The translations under genes were made by a program, and so were the position numbers. Positions 38,592-45,934 of a stretch of DNA of 47,582 nucleotides are shown here, one piece after another (positions within the stretch are counted from its first letter, which is position 1; each line of letters begins with the position of its first letter). The notes beneath the pieces are model-generated. The model saw only the letters and a program-made list of their open reading frames with translations. It had not been told where the DNA came from and made no database searches. The DNA is from Candidatus Thalassarchaeaceae archaeon. Its GTDB lineage: Archaea > Thermoplasmatota > Poseidoniia > Poseidoniales > Thalassarchaeaceae. The stretch is from contig JALRLV010000012.1 of assembly GCA_023268715.1 (NCBI GenBank), forward strand, positions 1-47,582. Direction: 5' to 3'.

Positions 38592-38608
38592 CCTTCCCTA
38601 TGGGAAGG
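38592..38608. repeat. Short hairpin CCTTCCC-TAT-GGGAAGG
   Basis: A perfect inverted repeat with 7-base arms and a TAT loop, extended by a bulged CAAA/TTTG. It lies between the TM2 gene and mutS. It may end the TM2 message or lie in the mutS leader. Confidence 0.45.
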
Positions 38609-38681
38609 ATTTGCTTGTTGGTGGAACCTCGCTCTCGCTAAGTGGCTTTTGAAAATATTCAGTCTAGTCAGACTAATGTTT

Positions 38682-38903
38682 TCATTGGTTGACTACTAAC
38701 TTTCCTTCGCCGTCGCGGAACTTTCCTGTTGCAATCATGATGATATCAATGAGGGCCCAGATTCCACATCCACCAACGGTTATCAACTTCAATACACCAA
38801 GACCAATGTGTCCTGAAAAGAACCTGTCTACTCCTAATCCACCCAAAAGCACGGATAAAATCAACAATGTCGTCCAATCTACGTCAGAATATTCTTCTTC
38901 CAT
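38682..38903 (-). CDS. TM2-domain small membrane protein
   Basis: 73 residues with two hydrophobic segments joined by a short turn. LGGLGVDRFFSGHIGLGVLKL and 'GIWALIDIIMI' fit the TM2 domain, which has a conserved DRF/DRFY motif at the first loop. TM2 proteins are widespread, and their molecular role is unclear. The transcript is probably leaderless (see the TATA element upstream). About 80 nt separate it from the divergent DUF2752 gene, another small membrane protein. Confidence 0.85.
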   Translation of the reverse strand: MEEEYSDVDWTTLLILSVLLGGLGVDRFFSGHIGLGVLKLITVGGCGIWALIDIIMIATGKFRDGEGKLVVNQ

Positions 38904-38926
38904 AAACAGCGGTCTTGCAATTTAGG

Positions 38927-38932
38927 TTTAAA
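38927..38932 (-). promoter_or_regulatory. TATA box for a leaderless TM2 transcript
   Basis: TTTAAA on the minus strand is centred 26-27 nt before the A of the ATG at 38903. That is the spacing expected when an archaeal transcript begins at the start codon, and no ribosome-binding site is present. Confidence 0.6.
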
Positions 38933-38992
38933 TGAATCTCCGGCATCGGATGACTGAAAGCCTATTGGCATTATTGAAGAAGTGTGGGAAAA

Positions 38993-39394
38993 ATGCCTAA
39001 ATTAAATCCTTTTTTATTATCAAAAGAAGATATCGAAGGGGTAATTGCATCTGGCGCTCTCATTACATCCGCTATCCTTCCACATGGGGAAGTAGACAGT
39101 TTGAATCTATGTCCTTGGTACCATTTGACCGGCCATCAATGCCCATTTTGTGGAATGACAAGAGGCTTTGTTGCCTTGACTCATATTGACTATCAAGCAG
39201 CTATTGATTTCAATCTAGGAACTCCTCTTGTTTACATTGCATTTGTTTACTTCTCTTTACGTTCAATTATCCCTAGAATTATCGAAGGAAAAGAAATTCA
39301 AGTTCCGAAACCAGCCTACAATATTTGGTTGGGTTCTACAATTGCAGTCTTTGCAGTGATGGCTTGGGACCGGGTTATCAGACATCTGATGTGA
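38993..39394 (+). CDS. DUF2752-family membrane protein
   Basis: About 133 residues. LCPWYHLTGHQCPFCGMTRG is the DUF2752 signature (CPxxxLTGxxCPxCGxTR), followed by a region ending in DFNLGTPLVY, with an Asn in the place typical of the family. Two or three hydrophobic segments follow (about 72-90 and 110-128). The family has no known function; the cysteines could bind metal. GTG 38984 is an alternative start. Confidence 0.82.
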   Translation: MPKLNPFLLSKEDIEGVIASGALITSAILPHGEVDSLNLCPWYHLTGHQCPFCGMTRGFVALTHIDYQAAIDFNLGTPLVYIAFVYFSLRSIIPRIIEGKEIQVPKPAYNIWLGSTIAVFAVMAWDRVIRHLM

Positions 39395-39446
39395 CTTTAG
39401 GACAGTATTTGACCTAGAGGCTTCACCATCAGGTTCGGCGCTTTAG

Positions 39447-40388
39447 ATGAGTAATGGAAAACAACTTGGCGTCCACGGACTGATGATCCTCGTTGTTTTC
39501 TCTTGGGGAATGGCTTGGGCAGTAGGTAGAATCCTAGCATTGGGATTGCCTCCAATGACTGGTGCTTGGCTTAGGTATGTCTTGACTATGGTTTTGTTCT
39601 ATGCTTGGTTTGCTGGCCGAGCTCTGAAAGGAAAGCGAGTAAATTGGCTTCCTTCTGGTCGACAAACTTGGAGAACGCTCACCTTGATTGCGATAACCGG
39701 CGTTCTGGGTTATCAGTTATTCTTCATGAATGGAATGCGTTATACAGCAGCTGGTGATGCTTCGCTGATTATTACTTTCAATCCAATTTTCACAGTACTA
39801 CTGGCTGCTCCTATGCTTGGTCAGCAAATAACTCGCAGAATGTTTCTCGGTCTATTCTGTGGCTTTATTGGAGTTGCGGTAGTTACCGGATGGAGTCCCA
39901 ATACAGACATCCCATTTGAGGATAGAATTCTTGGTGATTTTATGATTCTCTTAGCCGCTCTATGCTGGGCAATGACTACCAATAACACCAAGCGAATGAT
40001 GGAAAGAAGAAATGGTGAACAAGAAGCGACTACATTGGAAATCGTCGTTTGGTATTCTCTAATTGGAACCACCCTACTAACCCCGTTGGCGGCTTGGGAA
40101 ACTTGGCAATATGGATTCCCTGAGCCAACCGTAAACGATGCGTATGCTGTCATTTATCTCGCCGCTATTTCTACAGTTCTAGCCTACTATTGGTTTGCAA
40201 TTGGAGTTGAAAAACTAGGTGCAACTGCGGCCTCCTCCTACATCTTCTTAATGCCTGTTTTCGGGGTACTCGGAGGCGTTTTATTATTAGATGAGAATTT
40301 AGGATGGACTCTATTCCTCGGATTCATTCTAATTGTTATGGGCGTTAGAGTGGTTCAGCGTGAAAGTGAGAGATTGAGTACTGCTTAA
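39447..40388 (+). CDS. EamA/DMT-superfamily transporter
   Basis: A 313-residue membrane protein with about ten hydrophobic segments in two EamA repeats (about 8-145 and 160-305). The first repeat has 'SWGMAWAVGRILALGLPPM' and RYTAAGDASLIITFNPIF. The second has ALCWAMTTNNTKRM and KLGATAASSYIFLMPVFGVL. The family exports amino acids, nucleotides, sugars or other metabolites; nothing here identifies the substrate. It stands alone between the DUF2752 gene and rpl10e. No ribosome site is visible, so a leaderless transcript is possible. Confidence 0.9.
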   Translation: MSNGKQLGVHGLMILVVFSWGMAWAVGRILALGLPPMTGAWLRYVLTMVLFYAWFAGRALKGKRVNWLPSGRQTWRTLTLIAITGVLGYQLFFMNGMRYTAAGDASLIITFNPIFTVLLAAPMLGQQITRRMFLGLFCGFIGVAVVTGWSPNTDIPFEDRILGDFMILLAALCWAMTTNNTKRMMERRNGEQEATTLEIVVWYSLIGTTLLTPLAAWETWQYGFPEPTVNDAYAVIYLAAISTVLAYYWFAIGVEKLGATAASSYIFLMPVFGVLGGVLLLDENLGWTLFLGFILIVMGVRVVQRESERLSTA

Positions 40389-40399
40389 GCGAGTTACTT

Positions 40400-40414
40400 A
40401 GCCCCGTAGGGGCT
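40400..40414 (+). repeat. Short hairpin AGCCCC-GTA-GGGGCT
   Basis: A perfect inverted repeat with 6-base arms and a GTA loop between the transporter stop and the rpl10e promoter. Its place fits a 3'-end structure of the transporter message. Confidence 0.4.
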
Positions 40415-40424
40415 GCACCTATCG

Positions 40425-40431
40425 TTAAATA
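40425..40431 (+). promoter_or_regulatory. TATA box of rpl10e-hpt
   Basis: TTAAATA in a G/C-rich setting, about 25 nt upstream of an expected start near 40453. GAGGT (40455-40459) then precedes the ATG at 40467, so the leader would be about 14 nt. Confidence 0.55.
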
Positions 40432-40466
40432 CGGCGGGTAGGTCGGCCGAGCCCGAGGTAGTTGAT

Positions 40467-41012
40467 ATGGCACGCAAGCCAGCAAAGATGTATCGTCAGG
40501 TCAAAGGTCAGGCATACACACGCCGAGAGTACACTGGCGGTGTTCCAAATAACCGAATTCTACGCTATCACATGGGTAACCGAAAGGTTGCTGAGGCAGG
40601 AGGATTCGAGGTAGTAGTCGAATTAACCGTAGACAATGCTGTACAAATCCGGCACACAGCACTTGAGGCCGCTCGACAGGTGTCCAACGCAACTATCAGA
40701 GAAGCTTCCGGAGATATGGGCTATGCTCTTCGAGTGCACAAGTACCCTCACAATATTCTCCGTGAGAACAAGCAAGCTACCGGGGCTGGAGCAGATAGGG
40801 TATCGCAGGGTATGCGTCTTTCCTTTGGAAAGAATGTTGGAACTGCAGCTCGCGTCAAGAAGAACGATGTCATAGTTTCGATTCAAACAAGTCCTGAATT
40901 TTATTTGGCTGCTCGAGACTCGCTTCGAAAGGCTGGAATGAAGTTCCCAAGCCCAACCACTATTCGAGTCAAGAAAGGGCATGAGCAACTTCGTGAATTG
41001 GGATTAGTCTGA
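40467..41012 (+). CDS. rpl10e: 50S ribosomal protein L10e (uL16)
   Basis: 181 residues. MARKPAKMYRQVKGQAYTRR is the archaeal/eukaryotic L10e start, and the body (HKYPHNILRENKQATGAGADRV, RLSFGKNVGTAARV) follows the family throughout. It sits near the peptidyl-transferase centre and the tRNA corridor of the 50S subunit. GAGGT lies 7-8 nt before the ATG. The first gene of a two-gene unit with the purine phosphoribosyltransferase, 12 nt apart. Confidence 0.97.
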   Translation: MARKPAKMYRQVKGQAYTRREYTGGVPNNRILRYHMGNRKVAEAGGFEVVVELTVDNAVQIRHTALEAARQVSNATIREASGDMGYALRVHKYPHNILRENKQATGAGADRVSQGMRLSFGKNVGTAARVKKNDVIVSIQTSPEFYLAARDSLRKAGMKFPSPTTIRVKKGHEQLRELGLV

Positions 41013-41024
41013 GGATGGTCGCAA

Positions 41025-41603
41025 ATGGGATCCGCTGATCCTCTAACTGTTCTGCAAGAGTCTCTGCGCGGTGCGCCAATTATCTGGAAGGGAGAATACC
41101 CTTACTTCATCCATCCCATTTCAGACGGTATTCCTCGAATGGACCCCGATGTTCTTAGGGCGACTCGCGACCTAATTGTTTCTAGCGTTGATTGGTCTCA
41201 AGTCGACCTAATCGTTAGCGTTGAAGCGATGGGTTTGCCACTTCTTGCAGCAGTCGGAGACGCTACTGGAAAGCCAACAGTAGTTGTGCGCAAGCGCTCG
41301 TATGGGATGGAAGGCGAAACTCGCGTTGACGTAGCAACAGGTTACTCTCAATCAACCGTTTACATCAACGATATCAAGACTGGAGAAAGAATCGTAATCG
41401 TTGATGACGTTATTTCAACAGGTGGAACTCTCGAGCCTTTAATTCAACAACTAGAGGAAATGGGAGTAATCTTACAGGATATTGTCATCGCCATAGAAAA
41501 GGGTGAAGGGAGAGAGAGATTAAACCGTGAGAAGCCGCATTGGCCCGTTCGATCTCTCGCTAGAATCGATATAATCGACGGAAAGGTCGAGATTGTCGAA
41601 TGA
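41025..41603 (+). CDS. hpt: Archaeal hypoxanthine/guanine phosphoribosyltransferase-like protein
   Basis: 192 residues. GEYPYFIHPISDGIPRMDP is characteristic of the archaeal Hpt group. IVIVDDVISTGGTL is the PRPP-binding loop of type I phosphoribosyltransferases. VSVEAMGLPLLAA is the pyrophosphate loop region, and VVRKRSYGMEGE is the flexible hood. It should salvage purine bases (hypoxanthine, guanine) with PRPP, though adenine specificity cannot be ruled out. GAGGATGGT precedes the ATG. It converges on the small double-CxxC gene with a 1 nt gap. Confidence 0.88.
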   Translation: MGSADPLTVLQESLRGAPIIWKGEYPYFIHPISDGIPRMDPDVLRATRDLIVSSVDWSQVDLIVSVEAMGLPLLAAVGDATGKPTVVVRKRSYGMEGETRVDVATGYSQSTVYINDIKTGERIVIVDDVISTGGTLEPLIQQLEEMGVILQDIVIAIEKGEGRERLNREKPHWPVRSLARIDIIDGKVEIVE

Positions 41604-41604
41604 T

Positions 41605-41706
41605 TTAGTCAAAATCCTCCTCGCGCATGCAATCATCGCATACTCCATCACTCCATTCATATTCGATTTCTGACATCTTTTGGCCACAATATTCGCATTC
41701 AGGCAT
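41605..41706 (-). CDS. 33-residue double-CxxC (zinc-finger) protein
   Basis: ATG at 41706, stop TAA at 41605-41607. GAGGTGA lies 5 nt before the ATG, the best type of ribosome site in this window. The protein begins MPECEYCGQKM and ends CDDCMREEDFD, so two CxxC pairs 16-19 residues apart can bind one zinc. It is acidic, with several Glu and Asp. I recognise no family. It resembles the small zinc proteins common in archaea. It is monocistronic on the minus strand and convergent with hpt. Confidence 0.75.
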   Translation of the reverse strand: MPECEYCGQKMSEIEYEWSDGVCDDCMREEDFD

Positions 41707-41860
41707 TTATTTCACCTCAAAGAATCCGGAACGATTTTACTTATCTCCCCCGTATCTTCAAGGGACTAAGTCGCGACATCTAGCATTTCAAGATTATTCA
41801 AATTCGTTCAATGGATAAAGAACGAATTAGCACCGAGTCGTGCAAATGGAATAAGCAAGG

Positions 41861-41871
41861 GTTTGAATAAA
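41861..41871 (+). promoter_or_regulatory. AT-rich promoter element of the LLM oxidoreductase
   Basis: The stretch GTTTGAATAAA is centred about 26 nt before ATG 41893, which lacks a ribosome site. This fits a leaderless transcript beginning at that ATG. Confidence 0.4.
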
Positions 41872-41892
41872 TGGGTCTTGAAAACAACACAC

Positions 41893-42951
41893 ATGAGCCA
41901 TGGAGATACAGGTATTCAAAATCTTAAATTCGGAGTCCATACTTTTGGTGATGTTACTAAGTCAAAGGATGGTTCATTATTGCATGATGCGGACGTTCTC
42001 CGTAATGTGTTGAATGAGGGGGTTTTGGCGGACAAGTTAGGCATTGATGCCTTTGGAGTTGGAGAACACCACAGAGCCGACTTTGCAGTTTCAGCGCCGG
42101 AGACTTTGTTGGCAGGATTAGCAACTCGAACTGAAAATATTAGACTCAATACTGCTGTCACCGTACTGAGTACCGATGATCCCGTTCGAGTTTACCAGCG
42201 ATTTGCCACAGTAGATGCGCTATCAAATGGACGAGCAGAACCGATTCTAGGAAGAGGATCGTTCACTGAATCCTACCCTCTTTTTGGATACAATCTAAAC
42301 GAGTACAATTTACTCTTTGAGGAGCGACTGCAAATATTTTCCCAACTAAGGGACGGAGGTGAAGTAAATTGGAGAGGAAGTACTAGGACTCCTCTTGAAA
42401 ATCAAAATGTCTTTCCAAAAATCGAAGCGGATAGGATGAAATCTTGGGTTGGCGTTGGTGGAAGTCCAGAATCTGTAGTTCGGGCTGCAAGATACGACTT
42501 CCCACTTATGCTTGCAATAATCGGTGGTTCTCCTTCCAGATTCAGACCATTTGTCGATTTGTATCATGAGTCTATGGAACAGTTCGGCCATGAAAATCGG
42601 GAAGTTGCAGTACATTGTCCGGGATTCGTTGCCGAAACTGACGCTGAGGCCAAGAAGATGGTTTGGCCTCACCATCAAGCATTGTTCGCACGCATAGGTA
42701 GAGAGCGTGGATGGCCACCCATGCAATACGATCAATTCGAGTATGGAGCCAGTGAAGATGGCGCATTATTCATTGGTTCACCGGAAACTGTCGCCAAAAA
42801 AATAGTCAAAGTGTCCCAACAACTTGGCATTAATCGATTTGACATGAAATACAGTAACGGCACATTACCACATGAAGATTCTATGGAATCAATCAAATTA
42901 TTCGCAACAGAAGTTATCCCCCGTGTTCATGAGCTACGCGAAGAACTATGA
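41893..42951 (+). CDS. LLM-class flavin-dependent oxidoreductase (luciferase-like)
   Basis: About 352 residues of the bacterial luciferase-like TIM barrel. GIDAFGVGEHHRADFAVSAP is the N-terminal family block. 'TENIRLNTAVTVLSTDDPVR', RVYQRFATVDALSNGRAEPI and GRGSFTESYPLFGY are typical of the group. GVGGSPESVVRAARYDFPL and FIGSPETVAKKI complete it. These enzymes use reduced FMN or F420 for monooxygenation or hydride transfer; cofactor and substrate are not determined here. TTG 41863 would add 10 residues, but ATG 41893 fits a leaderless promoter. Confidence 0.88.
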   Translation: MSHGDTGIQNLKFGVHTFGDVTKSKDGSLLHDADVLRNVLNEGVLADKLGIDAFGVGEHHRADFAVSAPETLLAGLATRTENIRLNTAVTVLSTDDPVRVYQRFATVDALSNGRAEPILGRGSFTESYPLFGYNLNEYNLLFEERLQIFSQLRDGGEVNWRGSTRTPLENQNVFPKIEADRMKSWVGVGGSPESVVRAARYDFPLMLAIIGGSPSRFRPFVDLYHESMEQFGHENREVAVHCPGFVAETDAEAKKMVWPHHQALFARIGRERGWPPMQYDQFEYGASEDGALFIGSPETVAKKIVKVSQQLGINRFDMKYSNGTLPHEDSMESIKLFATEVIPRVHELREEL

Positions 42952-42992
42952 AACCGCTCAAATACCAAACTTAGGACGGCAAGTCGGTTATC

Positions 42993-44102
42993 ATGGACAT
43001 GGAGCGTCATGACTTTCAGCTCGACGACCTAGTCGAGAGGATCAAAGACAACGACCATCGCTTGGTTGCGTTGCAAGTTCCAGAAGGTCTGAAAATGCAG
43101 GCTCTTGAGATGATGGACTCAATTGAGGAGGACTCTGAAGCAAAGGTCGTCTTGGCAGCAGATCCTTGCTATGGGGCATGTGATTTAGTACACGATAAAA
43201 TGCGTATGATGGGCGTTGAATTAGTCGCACACATGGGCCACAGTGCAATGAATATCGACTCAGGAATGCCAACTCATTTCATTCCTGTAACTTACGATGG
43301 AGACCCAGAAATCGACCCGGTTATTCCTATCCTGGCTCGACACAAATCAATCGCAGAAGCTAGGCTGGCTGAGGCCTCAACTCCCTTCGACCTCAGCGAG
43401 GATGAAGCAAAAGACAGATTCCTCGATGCAGTAGGTAGAGTCGCCCCTTTGTCAGGTACCAAATTAGGACTGGTAGGCTCGATTCAACATCTTCACCTTC
43501 TTGAAGAGTACAAAGAGCGTTTTGAGAAGGCTGGATTTGAGGTAGAGATTCCTACTGGAGGTGCGCGTCTAACATTCCCTGGACAAGTTCTAGGTTGCAA
43601 TTACTCAGGGGATGACCCCTCAATTGGACACTACCTCTTCCTAGGTTCAGGAGATTTTCATCCGATTGGATTAGTCATGCATACAGGCAAACCACTAGCC
43701 CTACTAGATCCTTATACTGGAGAGGCTAGCGAGTTATCCTTCGATCGTATCGAACGAATTCTAAGACAGAGAATGGGGTTGATTTTCTCTGTCGATGAAG
43801 CAAAGTCATTCGGTATTCTCATCGGAGAGAAGCCAGGTCAAATGCGACGTAACCTCGCTATCAGAATGAAGCGGCTTCTCGAAAAACATGGACGCAAAGG
43901 ATATCTTCTCGCGCTAGACCATGTCGGCCCTGAACTAATCGACTTCTATCCCGTTGATGCCTTTGTCAATACAGCCTGTCCGCGTATAGCAATCGACGAC
44001 GCGGTAAAATACGCTAAACCACTAATCACTCCCTTCGAATTGGAAGTAGCCCTAGGAGAAAAGCAATGGGAAAATGGTTACCAATTCGATGAAATTCCAT
44101 AA
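42993..44102 (+). CDS. dph2: Diphthamide synthase Dph2 (2-(3-amino-3-carboxypropyl)histidine synthase)
   Basis: 369 residues. Archaeal Dph2 is a radical enzyme with a 4Fe-4S cluster that splits S-adenosylmethionine to add the aminocarboxypropyl group to a histidine of elongation factor 2. DPCYGACD (C59, C63), LGCNYSG (C202) and NTACPRIAIDD (C329) supply the three cluster cysteines, one in each domain; C63 is the usual first ligand. QVPEGLKMQALEM is a family motif near the start. GEKPGQMR is also typical. It is a little longer than the ~340-residue Pyrococcus protein. Confidence 0.93.
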   Translation: MDMERHDFQLDDLVERIKDNDHRLVALQVPEGLKMQALEMMDSIEEDSEAKVVLAADPCYGACDLVHDKMRMMGVELVAHMGHSAMNIDSGMPTHFIPVTYDGDPEIDPVIPILARHKSIAEARLAEASTPFDLSEDEAKDRFLDAVGRVAPLSGTKLGLVGSIQHLHLLEEYKERFEKAGFEVEIPTGGARLTFPGQVLGCNYSGDDPSIGHYLFLGSGDFHPIGLVMHTGKPLALLDPYTGEASELSFDRIERILRQRMGLIFSVDEAKSFGILIGEKPGQMRRNLAIRMKRLLEKHGRKGYLLALDHVGPELIDFYPVDAFVNTACPRIAIDDAVKYAKPLITPFELEVALGEKQWENGYQFDEIP

Positions 44103-44121
44103 TCGGCATTGATTGAATTGT

Positions 44122-44156
44122 CCCGCGCGCGGGTCACAGACGCCTGTGTGCGCGCG
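44122..44156. repeat. GC-rich palindromes upstream of orc1/cdc6
   Basis: CCCGCGCGCGGG (44122-44133) is an exact palindrome. CACAGACGCCTGTG (44135-44148) is an imperfect one, and CGCGCG follows at 44151. They stand out from the AT-richer surroundings. Origins often lie next to orc1/cdc6, but I see no clear origin recognition box here. Confidence 0.4.
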
Positions 44157-44203
44157 TGTTGCAGCAAATATCTCTAAGAACGGCGAGAGCACGACTCCCT
44201 TGA

Positions 44204-45379
44204 ATGGCAGGATACCTCGACCGCATCGGAGCAGGCAAAGTCCTGCTGGATAAGGCCCCCCTGTCGTATGACTGGGTTCCGCCATCTCTGATAGGTCGAG
44301 ACGAAGAATTAGGCGAGATGGCGGGCATATTCTCGCAAGTTCAGAACCATGAAACCAGTTGCCAAGCGGTTGTAATGGGACCAGTTGGCTCAGGAAAGAC
44401 GGTTCTGACCCGTCGTTTTGCTGAAGATATCCAACGTCATCTCGAAGGAAGGAGAAAAGTCGTCATAACACACGTCAACTGTCGCAATCATCCAACTGGA
44501 CCACAGGTCCTGCAACAGATTGCACTTAGCCTAGATGAGCGGCATCCTGAGAGAGGATTTAGCCCGGGTGAAATCATCCAGTCTATTCGAAGAAATCTGA
44601 TTACACACGATAGTCATCTTCTGTTGATTTTAGATGAGGCAGATGTCTTGGTTAATCGCGATCAATCAGATCTAATCTACAAGTTATTGCGAATCGATGA
44701 AGGAAAGGAAAATCAAGGAACGATTTCGATGATTCTGGTTAGTCAGAATTTGTCTTTGATGAAGCTCTTTGAACCAGCGATTATCTCACGCTTGGGGCAA
44801 TCGAATATTGTCGAGATGCGACCCTACGACGCTGAGACACTAACTGGAATTGCCAAACAGAGAGCAGATGTAGCCTGTAAGACTGGTTCTATAGCTGAAG
44901 AAACTCTGAATAAAATCGGCCAATTTGCTTCTGAGTCAGGAGATGCGCGAATGGCAATTGAATTGCTAGATGCAGCCATCCGCCGAACCGAAAAAGAAGG
45001 TCGCGGCGAAGTTCTTCCTGATGATGTGCGGCCTAGTACCTTGCGTAAGGCATCGTTGGAACCAAGTTCAGTTGACAATCTATCACAACATCAAAAGTTG
45101 GCTTTGCTAGGAATTTGTAGGCGGCTGAAGAAGGCCGAACAGGTATCGAGCGGAGATGCTCACAAGCTGTACTTACTAGTCTGTGAAGAATACGAGATTA
45201 AATCGCGAAGTTACACCACTTTCTGGAAGCATCTGAAGACTCTAGAAACCGAAGGATTGATCGAAACTAGGGCAGCCAATACAAACGTTGGAAGGGGTAG
45301 AACTCAACACATCACGATGAATAATACTGCACCTGCAACTATCGAAAGCAGAATTGAGAGAGAATTTTTGAGGGGCTAA
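44204..45379 (+). CDS. cdc6: Orc1/Cdc6 replication initiator
   Basis: A 391-residue AAA+ protein. GPVGSGKT (59-66) is Walker A, LLLILDEADVLV (about 140-150) is Walker B, and SMILVSQNLSL contains sensor 1; SGDARMAIELLDAA holds the sensor 2 arginine (the 'GDxRxAxxxL' motif of the family). The C-terminal ~90 residues form the DNA-binding winged helix (SYTTFWKHLKTLETEGLIET). It binds origins and loads MCM. About 100 nt of GC-rich DNA separate it from dph2. Confidence 0.95.
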   Translation: MAGYLDRIGAGKVLLDKAPLSYDWVPPSLIGRDEELGEMAGIFSQVQNHETSCQAVVMGPVGSGKTVLTRRFAEDIQRHLEGRRKVVITHVNCRNHPTGPQVLQQIALSLDERHPERGFSPGEIIQSIRRNLITHDSHLLLILDEADVLVNRDQSDLIYKLLRIDEGKENQGTISMILVSQNLSLMKLFEPAIISRLGQSNIVEMRPYDAETLTGIAKQRADVACKTGSIAEETLNKIGQFASESGDARMAIELLDAAIRRTEKEGRGEVLPDDVRPSTLRKASLEPSSVDNLSQHQKLALLGICRRLKKAEQVSSGDAHKLYLLVCEEYEIKSRSYTTFWKHLKTLETEGLIETRAANTNVGRGRTQHITMNNTAPATIESRIEREFLRG

Positions 45380-45407
45380 GAATCACCGTAGGTGAATCCG
45401 AACCGCT

Positions 45408-45414
45408 CTTATAG
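45408..45414 (+). promoter_or_regulatory. TATA box of the rps6e-aIF2 gamma operon
   Basis: CTTATAG is placed about 25 nt before a likely start near 45437. AGGTGA (45439-45444) and the ATG at 45449 follow directly. Confidence 0.5.
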
Positions 45415-45448
45415 GGGTCTCCTGTCGGGAGCCCGTTCAGGTGACATC

Positions 45449-45934
45449 ATGGCAGGAGAACAGGCGTTCAAGGCGGTGGTTAATGGGACCGTCGATCATC
45501 GAGCATACTCGATAGATATCACAGGTGCAAATTACAACCATTTCTTGGGTAAGAAAATCGGCGATTCGGTCGATGGAATGTTCGTCGGAGATGGCGACCA
45601 AACACTTACTGGATACAAGTTGCAAATCACCGGTGGCTCAGATGTCACAGGCCGACCAATGCGCCCTGACCTAGATGGAGCAGGGGTAAAGTCGGTTCTC
45701 GTATCACCCGGGGTTGGATACAAGGGCAAGAGATACGTCAAGAAGAACGCAAAAGAATACGTCTACAAGTATGACGGAATTCGCCGAAGAAGGAACCTTC
45801 GAGGCAATATCATCAGTCAGGATACACGTCAAATCAATCTGAAGGTCGTCGAGGCTGGAAAGCGCTCGCTACCAGTGATTTTCGGTCTCGAAGAAGAGGC
45901 CGCTGCCGAGACGCCCTCTGACGAAGAGGAGTGA
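45449..45934 (+). CDS. rps6e: 30S ribosomal protein S6e
   Basis: 161 residues. FLGKKIGDSVDGMFVG, GYKLQITGGSDVTGRPMRPD and the basic RRRRNLRGNIIS stretch are S6e motifs. ATG 45449 with AGGTGA upstream is chosen; an in-frame upstream start at 45392 would add 19 residues absent from the family. S6e is found only in archaea and eukaryotes. The C-terminus is acidic. The stop overlaps the aIF2 gamma GTG by 4 nt (GTGA), as part of the common archaeal order rps6e - aIF2 gamma. Confidence 0.96.
   Translation: MAGEQAFKAVVNGTVDHRAYSIDITGANYNHFLGKKIGDSVDGMFVGDGDQTLTGYKLQITGGSDVTGRPMRPDLDGAGVKSVLVSPGVGYKGKRYVKKNAKEYVYKYDGIRRRRNLRGNIISQDTRQINLKVVEAGKRSLPVIFGLEEEAAAETPSDEEE

Noticed and set aside
44103-44203. 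Standard origin recognition boxes upstream of orc1/cdc6
   Set aside because: I searched for the typical TCCA...GAAAC-like core and dyad repeats and found none, so no origin is annotated.
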